This document shows, in pieces, positions 1 to 5,506 of a stretch of 10,601 nt of DNA (the stretch's first letter is position 1; every line of letters starts with the position of its first letter). The DNA comes from an archaeon (lineage in GTDB: Archaea > Nanobdellota > Nanobdellia > Pacearchaeales > UBA284): assembly GCA_030619955.1 (NCBI GenBank), contig JAUXAK010000016.1, positions 1 through 10,601 of the forward strand, in the 5' to 3' direction. A model generated the notes under the pieces. It did not search any database and had not been told where the DNA came from. It saw only the letters and a program-made list of their open reading frames with translations. The translations under genes were made by a program, and so were the position numbers.

Positions 1-150
1 CAAGGAAAGAACATTTATTACACCCCCCCATTTATCTATTCTGTTGCAGGATTTGATGTCCATTCTGACTGGGCTTTTCTCGACTGCAGTGAAGCTTCAG
101 ACTTTTCAAATTCCTCTTTTAGAGGGTATGCCGCAAAAACAGCAAAATGA
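1..150 (+). CDS. C-terminal end of a putative DGR-type variable protein (partial, 5' end outside window)
   Basis: An open frame runs from the first base to a TGA at 148-150 (49 residues). It begins QGKNIYY and contains VAGF and FLDCS. It aligns without major gaps to the last 48 residues of the next gene, sharing QGKNI, a Y and P, VAGF, FLDCS, SS and a final A-K. The two are therefore tandem paralogues. The shared tail resembles the C-type-lectin/FGE-like end of DGR target proteins (family knowledge). This copy lacks the RGG-R-V and G-V-R elements that its neighbour keeps, so it may be a diverged or no longer mutagenised copy. Its stop overlaps the next start (ATGA), which implies translational coupling. 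The N-terminal domain cannot be seen. The frame and paralogy are clear; the DGR role is inferred. Confidence 0.7.
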   Translation, partial: QGKNIYYTPPFIYSVAGFDVHSDWAFLDCSEASDFSNSSFRGYAAKTAK

Positions 151-905
151 AAATCAAAGAAATTTTTGGAATTAATTTGGAAGAAAAGCAGAAAGAGTTA
201 GAGAAAAAACTAGCTGAAGAAGAAAGACAAGAAAAATTGAATAAATTAAGGAAAAAAAGGCAAACTAAGACAGAAGCAACACAATCAATTCAAGAAAAAG
301 TAATGTCAAACATCAATCTTGAAAATTATATCAAACTTCCACAACATAACTTATATGTTGGGAAAAATAAAATTCTACACAATCTTACATGGCAGAATAC
401 ATGGAATGAACTTGAAAAACAAGGCTTACAAATGTTAACAATAAAACAATTCATGGATTTTCTTGAGCTTTTGAGACAAGGTACTCAAGGAAAATTGATT
501 TATAATTCAAAAGGCAATCAAATTTCAGGTCAAGAAATAAAAGCAATTTATAATGAAATAACAAAAAAAAGAAGCCTTTGGGGAGCTGAATGGCTTGATG
601 CTTATTTTGAGCAGCAACAAGATGGCCTTTACATTTTAACTCAAAATAAAAAACATAAGGAAAAACTAGAAAATTGTATAGAAAAAGTTTGTTATGTTGA
701 GCTAAAGTTCAATAGCCAAGGACTGCCAACAAAAAAATCATCTAATCAAGAATACAAACAAGGAAAAAATATTCATTACTATTATCCAAGAGGTGGCCGT
801 GTTGCTGGATTCTATGCAGACTATAATAGGGATTTCCTCGACTGCAGCAGGGATCCTAAGAGCTCGAGTTCTGCCCCCGGGGTACGTGGCGCGAAAAAAA
901 TATAA
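147..905 (+). CDS. Putative DGR target (variable) protein with C-type-lectin-like C-terminus
   Basis: 252 aa. Residues 11-40 are highly charged (E/K/R/L-rich) and probably form a short coiled coil. A middle domain (about 78-165) carries LTWQNTWNELEKQGLQML, then an F-M-x-F-L stretch and GAEWLDAYF; from memory this pattern recurs in DPANN proteins linked to DGRs, with no search made. The tail (205-252) holds YYYPRGG, RVAGFYAD, FLDCSRDP and a terminal GVR. Its order (RGG, R, R-x-P, G-V/F-R) matches the end of FGE-sulfatase/C-type-lectin domains used as DGR variable regions. Such proteins display a hypervariable ligand-binding surface. The codons from about 837 to 893 are very GC-rich in an AT-rich gene. 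The ATG overlaps the upstream paralogue's stop and has no promoter of its own, so it is probably the second gene of an operon. It is convergent with the nuclease gene 2 bp away. No signal peptide is evident. Confidence is high for the gene, moderate for the role. Confidence 0.8.
   Translation: MKIKEIFGINLEEKQKELEKKLAEEERQEKLNKLRKKRQTKTEATQSIQEKVMSNINLENYIKLPQHNLYVGKNKILHNLTWQNTWNELEKQGLQMLTIKQFMDFLELLRQGTQGKLIYNSKGNQISGQEIKAIYNEITKKRSLWGAEWLDAYFEQQQDGLYILTQNKKHKEKLENCIEKVCYVELKFNSQGLPTKKSSNQEYKQGKNIHYYYPRGGRVAGFYADYNRDFLDCSRDPKSSSSAPGVRGAKKI
759..905 (+). repeat. Candidate DGR variable region, paralogous to positions 1-150
   Basis: The 3' 147 bp of the 252-aa gene is homologous to the 3' end of the preceding gene. 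Shared blocks include CAAGGAAA at the start and CTCGACTGCAG (837-847 here; also present in the first copy). Between the blocks the copies differ heavily. The stretch 837-893 is 38 of 57 G+C by hand count and contains the palindrome CCCCGGGG at 875-882. A GC-rich 3' end of a variable repeat is typical of the IMH element of DGRs (family knowledge). No template copy was found in the window, so this remains an inference. Confidence 0.5.
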
Positions 906-920
906 TTTTATTTTTCTTTA
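906..920 (+). terminator. T-rich tract after the variable-protein operon
   Basis: A run of almost only T (TTTTATTTTTCTTTA) directly follows the stop of the 252-aa gene. Archaeal RNA polymerase terminates on such U-rich tracts. It lies inside the 3' end of the convergent nuclease gene. No convincing stem precedes it. Confidence 0.35.
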
Positions 921-1543
921 TATCTTGCTTCAATAATTTTTTTCATTACCTCAGCTTTCTTTTTATTAAGCTTTGCTTTTGTCAGATTTTTTTCTTTTGC
1001 ATTTATTACAGCTTTAATTGTTTTGAATTGTCTGAGAAGGGCTTTGGCTGTTGCAGGCCCGATTCCAGGAAAAGATTCAAGAATAAATTGCTGTTGTTCC
1101 TGTAAACTATAAGCTTTTCTTTTTGCTTTAAGTGATATTTCTTTTGGCTTCTTTTTTTGCCTCTTTTCAAGTAAAATTAAGAAAGAAGCTGTATCTTCAT
1201 AATTTTTTGTTAAAATTATTGGAATTTGAAAGTCAAGAATAATTGATAATAACATTCCTTTAATCGCATTAGGATTTATTTTACCAAATTCATATAAAGG
1301 AAAGTCATCTGTGCCTTCAATAATCAAAAGCTGTTGAGGATATTGTTTAAGTTCTTCAAGCTGCCTTAAAAGCCGCTTGCTTAGCATCGAGCTGATAAAA
1401 TCTGATATTGTTTTTCTTTCTATAGCTATATTTCCTATAATATAATCAGCAACTTTTAACTGTTCAAGCTTAATTTCCTGTTTTTCTTCTATAAGTTCTG
1501 CCATAACCAAGGAATTTTTTTCTCTTTTATCTATAATTATCAT
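908..1543 (-). CDS. ERCC4/XPF-family structure-specific endonuclease with HhH domain
   Basis: 211 aa. Cuts branched DNA (3' flaps, forks) in repair and fork restart. The N-terminal ERCC4 nuclease domain shows the metal-binding pattern: D5 in IIIDKRE, D33 in VADYIIG, then E42-R43-K44 and D48 in IERKTISD. This corresponds to the family's GDY...ERKxxxD signature with G changed to A. Residues 158-180 (FPGIGPATAKALL...) form a helix-hairpin-helix DNA-binding motif, and the tail is Lys-rich. There is no helicase domain: the size matches the short crenarchaeal-type XPF or the detached C-terminal half of euryarchaeal Hef. A Hef-like helicase lies at 5507-7054. I see no clear C-terminal PCNA-binding box. 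The start is fixed because the catalytic D5 follows directly. It diverges from the membrane-protein gene with a 40-bp gap. Confidence 0.9.
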   Translation of the reverse strand: MIIIDKREKNSLVMAELIEEKQEIKLEQLKVADYIIGNIAIERKTISDFISSMLSKRLLRQLEELKQYPQQLLIIEGTDDFPLYEFGKINPNAIKGMLLSIILDFQIPIILTKNYEDTASFLILLEKRQKKKPKEISLKAKRKAYSLQEQQQFILESFPGIGPATAKALLRQFKTIKAVINAKEKNLTKAKLNKKKAEVMKKIIEARYKEK

Positions 1544-1554
1544 TTTTAATAAGA

Positions 1555-1562
1555 TTTTAAAA
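1555..1562 (+). promoter_or_regulatory. TATA box for the small membrane protein gene
   Basis: TTTTAAAA centred 25.5 bp upstream of the ATG at 1584, the spacing seen for other genes in this window, which predicts a leaderless transcript. It is palindromic and lies in the divergent gap, so it might also serve the nuclease gene, but its distance to that start (about 15 bp) is too short for leaderless initiation. Confidence 0.5.
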
Positions 1563-1583
1563 CTAATCAGACTTTTAACTTTT

Positions 1584-1862
1584 ATGTTAACAAAAATTTT
1601 AGGTGCTTTTGATATTTTTGTAGCAGTAATTCTCTTTTTAATTGTATTAAAAATTGCAATGCCATTTCAACTGTTGTTGGTTATAATTATTATTCTTGCG
1701 ATAAAATCTATTCCATTTTTTATTTCGTTTTGCTTGGCTAGTATGATAGATCTTATTGTTGTGATTTTTTTAATAATAAACTTCTTTTTTAATTTACCTG
1801 TTTTTTTGTTTTTATTTGCTGCTCTTGCAATTGCACAAAAAGGAGTTTTTAGTTTGCTTTAA
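1584..1862 (+). CDS. Small multi-pass membrane protein of unknown function
   Basis: 92 aa, almost wholly hydrophobic. Stretches around residues 8-25, 29-50 and 53-88 suggest three or four membrane helices separated by very short polar links (FQ, KS, one D). There is no signal peptide cleavage site, no cysteine pair and no catalytic motif I recognise. The ATG is supported by a TATA box 25 bp upstream. The last 4 bp overlap the 3' end of the convergent cobalamin adenosyltransferase gene. Small membrane proteins of this kind are common in archaea, but I cannot assign a family. Composition and the promoter argue that it is real. Confidence 0.7.
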   Translation: MLTKILGAFDIFVAVILFLIVLKIAMPFQLLLVIIIILAIKSIPFFISFCLASMIDLIVVIFLIINFFFNLPVFLFLFAALAIAQKGVFSLL

Positions 1863-2374
1863 TATTGGATTCCTTTTTTTGCTATAAGTTTTTTTGGCAT
1901 TTTTATAACAGAAATTTTATTTGCAAAATCAGAAAAATTAATTAAAGCTTTTGGAGCATACCTTCCTGTTAAAACAATATCAAGATCTTTTTTTGTTTTT
2001 TGAATTTTTTTTAATGAATTTATAACTTCTTTTACATTTATTAATTTTAAATAAACTGCAAGATTTATTTCATCAAAGATAAGAAGATGTGGTTTTTCTT
2101 TTTTTACAATTTTTTCTGCAAAAGTCAAAGCTTTTTGTGCAAGTTTTCTGTCTTCTTTTGTTAAATTTTTAAAACCTTTCCAACCTTTTCTGCCAAACTG
2201 ATAAATTTTATAATTTGGAAATTTTTTTGCTATTTTCCATTCCCCTGTTTTTTTCCACCACTTAAGAAATTGAATAATTATAACTTTATGGCCATGACCT
2301 AGACTTCTTAAAGTTAAACCTAATGCATTAGTTGTCTTGCCTGCCCCTTTACCTGTGTAGAGATAAATTGCCAT
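1859..2374 (-). CDS. cobA: Cob(I)alamin (corrinoid) adenosyltransferase, CobA/BtuR type
   Basis: 171 aa, the usual length for the P-loop CobA/CobO/BtuR family. It transfers the 5'-deoxyadenosyl group of ATP to reduced cobalamin or cobinamide to give adenosylcobalamin in the cytoplasm. Visible motifs are the Walker A YTGKGAGKTTNALGL (residues 6-20), Walker B LLIFDEINLAV (97-107), VLTGRYAP (134-141) and the C-terminal G-I-Q-Y, which stands where G-I-E/D-Y/F is usual. It starts 18 bp after the class II ribonucleotide reductase on the same strand. No other cobalamin biosynthesis gene is visible, so I infer it activates salvaged B12 for that reductase. An operon is likely; a TTTATAAA over the reductase stop codon might give an extra promoter. 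EutT- or PduO-type enzymes are excluded by the P-loop. Confidence 0.92.
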   Translation of the reverse strand: MAIYLYTGKGAGKTTNALGLTLRSLGHGHKVIIIQFLKWWKKTGEWKIAKKFPNYKIYQFGRKGWKGFKNLTKEDRKLAQKALTFAEKIVKKEKPHLLIFDEINLAVYLKLINVKEVINSLKKIQKTKKDLDIVLTGRYAPKALINFSDFANKISVIKMPKKLIAKKGIQY

Positions 2375-2391
2375 TCTTTTATTATTTTATT

Positions 2392-2399
2392 TTTATAAA
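2392..2399 (-). promoter_or_regulatory. Possible internal TATA box for cobA
   Basis: TTTATAAA overlaps the last codons and stop of the ribonucleotide reductase gene. Its centre lies about 21.5 bp from the cobA ATG, a few bases shorter than the 24.5-25.5 bp seen elsewhere here. It could give cobA a reductase-independent transcript or be coincidental. Confidence 0.25.
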
Positions 2400-4507
2400 G
2401 CACATTCAGTGCAAGCTGAACCACCTGCATAACCTAATTTAGCTTTTGTTAATTTTTTACCCTTTCCCAAGTAAAGTACTTGTTGTGGTTTACTTCCGTA
2501 TCTATAGATAGTTATGCCTTTACATTTTAGTTTCCATGCCAGAAGATAAGCTTTTTTTATTTGTTCTATTGAAGCTTTTTTTTGTAAATTTATTGTCTTG
2601 CTTACTGCATTATCAACATGTTTTTGAAATGTTGCCTGCATTTTAATATGCCATTGTATTGGAATTTCTAAAGCTGTAATATAAACTTTTTTCATGTCAC
2701 TTGGCAAATTTGTCTTTTTTATTGAGCCAGTTTGCGCAATTTTTTTTATTAAATCATTTGTGTAAATATCTTTTTTTATTGCTTCTAGCTGAAAGTCTTT
2801 ATTTATTTCAATAAGCCTCTTTTTTTCCATGATTTCTCTAACATAAGCTATTGCAAATAAAGGTTCAATGCCTGATGAACAGCTGGCTATTATACTTATA
2901 GAGCCTGTTGGAGCTATTGTTGTACATGTTGCATTTCTTAAGCAAGGCATTTTTTTCAATTTACTTTTTTTGAAGTTGGGAAAAGAACTTCTTTTTTTTG
3001 CTAGGGCTATTGATGCAGCTCTTGCCTCTTTGCTTATAAATAACATAATTTTCTTTGCTATCCTTAGCGCCTGATTTGAATTATAAGGAATTCTTAATTT
3101 TATGAGCAAATCAGCAAAACCCATAATTCCTAGACCTATTTTCCTGTTTGCTTTTGTTATTGCTTTGATTTCAGGAAGAGGATATTTGTTTGCATCAATT
3201 ACATTATCAAGAAAATGAATTGCTATGTGAATTACTTTTTTTAATTTATCAAAATCAATTTTTTTATTTTTGACATACTTTGTCAAGTTGATTGAACCTA
3301 AGTTACAGGATTCATATGAAAGAAGTCCTGCTTCGCCACATGGATTTGTGCTCTCAATTTTTCCAAGTTTTGGAGTTGGGTTATGTTTATTATGTTCATC
3401 TATAAAAACAAGTCCAGGATCACCGCTTGTCCAAGCAGCTTTGCATATAGTATCAAAAAGTTGCTTTGCATTTATTTTTCTTACAATTTTTTTATTTCGC
3501 GGGTTTATTAAAAAAATATCTTTATTATTTAGTGCAGCTTGCATGAACCTATCTGTAACTGCAACAGATATATTAAAATTACTTAATCTTTTTGCACCTT
3601 TCTTTGAAATAATAAATTCTTCAATATCAGGATGATCTATATCCAAGATGCCCATTGCTGCCCCACGTCTTTTTCCGCCAGCTTTTATTACATCTATTGT
3701 TGCGTCATAAATTCTCATAAATGATACTACACCTGAGGCTACTCCTTTTGTTGACTTAACAATATCATCTTTAGGTCTTAATCTTGAGAATGAAAAGCCT
3801 ATACCTCCTCCACTTTGCATAATTAAGGCGGTATTTTTAAGTGTTGTAAATATGCTATCAAGAGAATCTTCTATTGGAAGCACAAAACATGCTGCAAGCT
3901 GGCCTAATTCTGTTCCTGCATTGAAAAGTGTTGGTGAATTTGGCAAGAACTCTAGATTTTTCATTACTTCAAAAAATTCTTTTTCACTTTTTTTTGCATT
4001 CTCTCTATAGCTTTTATCTATTGCTGCGATTGCTTTTGCAACTCTTCTAAACATTTGTGTTGGAGTTTCAATAATCTTGCCTTTATCATCCTTAAGAAGA
4101 TAACGCTCTTCAAGGACTTTTAATGCATTTGCACTAAATTTCATATCATCTCTAATTTTGAAAAATTGCCTTATTTCACGAGCAATATGCCTTGAACGTC
4201 TGTATAAAGAGTAAACTTTGAAAAGCCTTTCATTGTATTTTTCAAGAACTTCTTCAACAATTTCCTGTATCTGCTCAACTGTTGGAATTTTTTGTTCAAA
4301 CTTATCAATTCTTTCATTTAATAAATAAACTACATCAAAAGTAATTTTTCTTGCAGCTCTTGCATTATCAAGTCCAAGAACAGCCATTGCTTTAATAACA
4401 GCATTAGTAATTTTTTTTGAGTTAAATGGAACTAAAGAGCCATCCCTCTTCCTAATCTTTCTAATTTTATTAATAGCTTTGGTTTTTCTTTTTTGCCTCT
4501 TTTTCAT
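2393..4507 (-). CDS. nrdJ: Adenosylcobalamin-dependent (class II) ribonucleotide reductase
   Basis: 704 aa from the chosen start (709 from 4522). Reduces ribonucleotides to deoxyribonucleotides using a cobalamin-derived radical. Numbering from the 4522 start: an N-terminal ATP-cone (about 22-115, IRKRDGSLVPFNSKKI) suggests dATP/ATP activity control. The 10-stranded barrel carries the disulfide pair C212 (AACFVLP) and C406 (SYESCNLGSINL), the N393/C395/E397 catalytic set in NPCGE, and APTGSIS near 538. The C-terminus ends C704-T-E-C-A-L, the redox-shuttle cysteines. There is no class I small subunit nearby, and cobA follows directly, which supports class II. A TATA-like TTTTAAAATATAA ends right at the first ATG (4522), but its centre lies about 24.5 bp before the second ATG (4507), so I prefer 4507 as a leaderless start. 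It diverges from dCMP deaminase. Confidence 0.95.
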   Translation of the reverse strand: MKKRQKRKTKAINKIRKIRKRDGSLVPFNSKKITNAVIKAMAVLGLDNARAARKITFDVVYLLNERIDKFEQKIPTVEQIQEIVEEVLEKYNERLFKVYSLYRRSRHIAREIRQFFKIRDDMKFSANALKVLEERYLLKDDKGKIIETPTQMFRRVAKAIAAIDKSYRENAKKSEKEFFEVMKNLEFLPNSPTLFNAGTELGQLAACFVLPIEDSLDSIFTTLKNTALIMQSGGGIGFSFSRLRPKDDIVKSTKGVASGVVSFMRIYDATIDVIKAGGKRRGAAMGILDIDHPDIEEFIISKKGAKRLSNFNISVAVTDRFMQAALNNKDIFLINPRNKKIVRKINAKQLFDTICKAAWTSGDPGLVFIDEHNKHNPTPKLGKIESTNPCGEAGLLSYESCNLGSINLTKYVKNKKIDFDKLKKVIHIAIHFLDNVIDANKYPLPEIKAITKANRKIGLGIMGFADLLIKLRIPYNSNQALRIAKKIMLFISKEARAASIALAKKRSSFPNFKKSKLKKMPCLRNATCTTIAPTGSISIIASCSSGIEPLFAIAYVREIMEKKRLIEINKDFQLEAIKKDIYTNDLIKKIAQTGSIKKTNLPSDMKKVYITALEIPIQWHIKMQATFQKHVDNAVSKTINLQKKASIEQIKKAYLLAWKLKCKGITIYRYGSKPQQVLYLGKGKKLTKAKLGYAGGSACTECAL

Positions 4508-4522
4508 AAAAAAACAAGCCAT

Positions 4523-4535
4523 TTATATTTTAAAA
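4523..4535 (-). promoter_or_regulatory. TATA box of the nrdJ-cobA operon
   Basis: TTTTAAAATATAA on the minus strand. The TTTTAAAA part is centred about 24.5 bp upstream of the ATG at 4507, which decides the reductase start. It lies in the 108-bp divergent region shared with the dCMP deaminase promoter. Confidence 0.5.
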
Positions 4536-4601
4536 GTCTTTTTACTTTTTATTTTCCTCTTTTCCTCTTTTTTCTTTTATATGTTTTAAAGTATAATGAT
4601 T

Positions 4602-4609
4602 TTTATAAA
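4602..4609 (+). promoter_or_regulatory. TATA box for dCMP deaminase
   Basis: TTTATAAA centred 25.5 bp upstream of the ATG at 4631, with no Shine-Dalgarno between, which indicates a leaderless mRNA. It is divergent from the nrdJ promoter about 75 bp away. Confidence 0.6.
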
Positions 4610-4630
4610 TCAACAAGTTTATATTAAAAT

Positions 4631-5143
4631 ATGAAAATTAACCTTAAAAGACCTGAAAAAGATAGTTATTTTATGAGCATTGCAAAACAAGTTGCACAGA
4701 GAAGCACGTGTTTAAGAAAAAGATTTGGTGCTGTGCTTGTTAAGGATAATACAATCGTCTCAACTGGCTATGTTGGCGCTCCCAGAGGCATGCCAAATTG
4801 CATTGATTTAAAAAAATGTTTAAGACAAGAGTTAAATGTTCCAGGAAGATCAACATATGAATTATGCAGGAGTGTGCATGCTGAGTTAAATGCAATAATA
4901 AATGCAGCAAGATTTGGTGTTAGTATTCTTGATTCAATAATGTATATCCATGGTGAGAATATTGATGGCAACATTATAATTGGCAAGCCATGCAAATTCT
5001 GTAGAAGGGCAATTGTAAATTCTGGAATAAAAGAAATTGTATTGCCTGCTGAAAAAGGATTTAAAAAATATGTTGTTAAATACTGGATAAAAGAAGCAAA
5101 AAAAGATCCTGTAAAAGATTTGCATGAGCCTAGTTTTCTGTAA
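4631..5143 (+). CDS. Deoxycytidylate (dCMP) deaminase, ComEB type
   Basis: 170 aa. Deaminates dCMP to dUMP, the precursor of dTMP. The zinc-dependent cytidine/deoxycytidylate deaminase signature is complete: H83-A-E85 in SVHAELNAI provides one zinc ligand and the proton-shuttling Glu, and P120-C121-K-F-C124 provides the other two ligands. The N-terminal half has the dCMP-deaminase-specific KRFGAVLVKDN and GYVGAPRGMPNC stretch; cysteines near 57 and 63 could hold a second structural zinc as in phage and ComEB enzymes. A C-terminal extension of about 20 residues (VKDLHEPSFL) follows the fold. The start is supported by a well-placed TATA box. It is divergent from the reductase-cobA pair, so dNTP synthesis genes are grouped and may share control. 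A tRNA or riboflavin-type deaminase is unlikely given the C-rich insertion. Confidence 0.93.
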   Translation: MKINLKRPEKDSYFMSIAKQVAQRSTCLRKRFGAVLVKDNTIVSTGYVGAPRGMPNCIDLKKCLRQELNVPGRSTYELCRSVHAELNAIINAARFGVSILDSIMYIHGENIDGNIIIGKPCKFCRRAIVNSGIKEIVLPAEKGFKKYVVKYWIKEAKKDPVKDLHEPSFL

Positions 5144-5171
5144 TTAAGTTAAAAAATAAAAGAATTAAATT

Positions 5172-5182
5172 TGTTTTTTCTT
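5172..5182 (+). terminator. T-rich terminator-like tract after dCMP deaminase
   Basis: TTGTTTTTTCTT lies about 30 bp after the deaminase stop and before the TATA box of the next gene. An oligo-T run in this position fits archaeal intrinsic termination. No stem-loop is evident. Confidence 0.35.
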
Positions 5183-5205
5183 ATAAGTAGTAACAAATAG
5201 AAAGA

Positions 5206-5213
5206 TTTATAAA
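5206..5213 (+). promoter_or_regulatory. TATA box for the 59-aa gene
   Basis: TTTATAAA, identical to the box before dCMP deaminase. The predicted transcript start about 25 bp downstream falls near 5235, some 15 nt before the ATG at 5250, so unlike its neighbours this gene should have a short leader. Confidence 0.55.
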
Positions 5214-5234
5214 TCCCCAAATCTATGTCATAAT

Positions 5235-5240
5235 GGAGGT
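5235..5240 (+). promoter_or_regulatory. Shine-Dalgarno sequence of the 59-aa gene
   Basis: GGAGGT with 9 nt to the ATG at 5250, a near-perfect anti-SD match and the only clear one before a gene in this window. It decides the start. The predicted mRNA 5' end nearly coincides with its first base. Confidence 0.6.
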
Positions 5241-5249
5241 ATTGTAAAA

Positions 5250-5429
5250 ATGGGAAATGATCTATATTTCAAAGAACTCGAAAGGCAAAGTCCAGGACCG
5301 TTAATTAAATCATCAAAAGAAGACATGTTGTTAAAGGTAGAATTATTAATTCAAAAAAGTGGTTTAAATAATGCTGATAAAAAACATTATGAGAAAATGT
5401 TTAAAAATATTATTGAAAAATACTACTGA
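5250..5429 (+). CDS. Small hypothetical protein, 59 aa
   Basis: The frame begins MGNDLYFKELERQ and ends NIIEKYY before TGA at 5427-5429. It is Lys- and Glu-rich with hydrophobic spacing that suggests two amphipathic helices (about 26-38 and 43-58) after a Pro/Gly linker (SPGP). There is no membrane segment, cysteine or known motif. Reality is supported by a consensus TATA box, a strong Shine-Dalgarno at the right spacing, and isolation in its own transcription unit between dCMP deaminase and the convergent helicase. It could be a small regulator or a structural protein; I do not recognise a family. The next 77 bp up to the helicase 3' end hold no further frame. Confidence 0.65.
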   Translation: MGNDLYFKELERQSPGPLIKSSKEDMLLKVELLIQKSGLNNADKKHYEKMFKNIIEKYY

Positions 5430-5506
5430 TTGTGAAAAAATACCTATAGCCTCAGCTGAACCTATTCTTCAAGACATTTTATATATAATTTGAGAACTTA
5501 AATTAT

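Noticed and set aside
837..886. Cluster of six-base palindromes (CTGCAG, GGATCC, GAGCTC, CTCGAG, CCCGGG) that looks like a cloning polylinker, suggesting vector contamination.
   Set aside because: The reading frame continues through it, its protein aligns with the tail of the upstream paralogue, and CTCGACTGCAG is shared with that copy. The order does not match a common vector site as far as I recall. A GC-rich variable repeat explains it better.
2868..3635. Plus-strand frames of 68 and 121 aa inside nrdJ, and similar frames inside dCMP deaminase, the helicase and glyS.
   Set aside because: They lie antisense to genes with complete catalytic motifs, show no family features and are expected by chance when AT-rich genes are read backwards.
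5424..5460. Possible C/D-box sRNA: TGATTGTGA followed by CTGA after the 59-aa gene.
   Set aside because: The C box does not match RTGATGA, no D'/C' pair is present, and the element overlaps the end of the coding frame.
5478..5491. TTTTATATATAATT, a strong TATA-like sequence between the 59-aa gene and the helicase.
   Set aside because: No gene begins about 25 bp away on either strand. It lies between convergent gene ends in AT-rich DNA and may be chance; an antisense RNA cannot be excluded.
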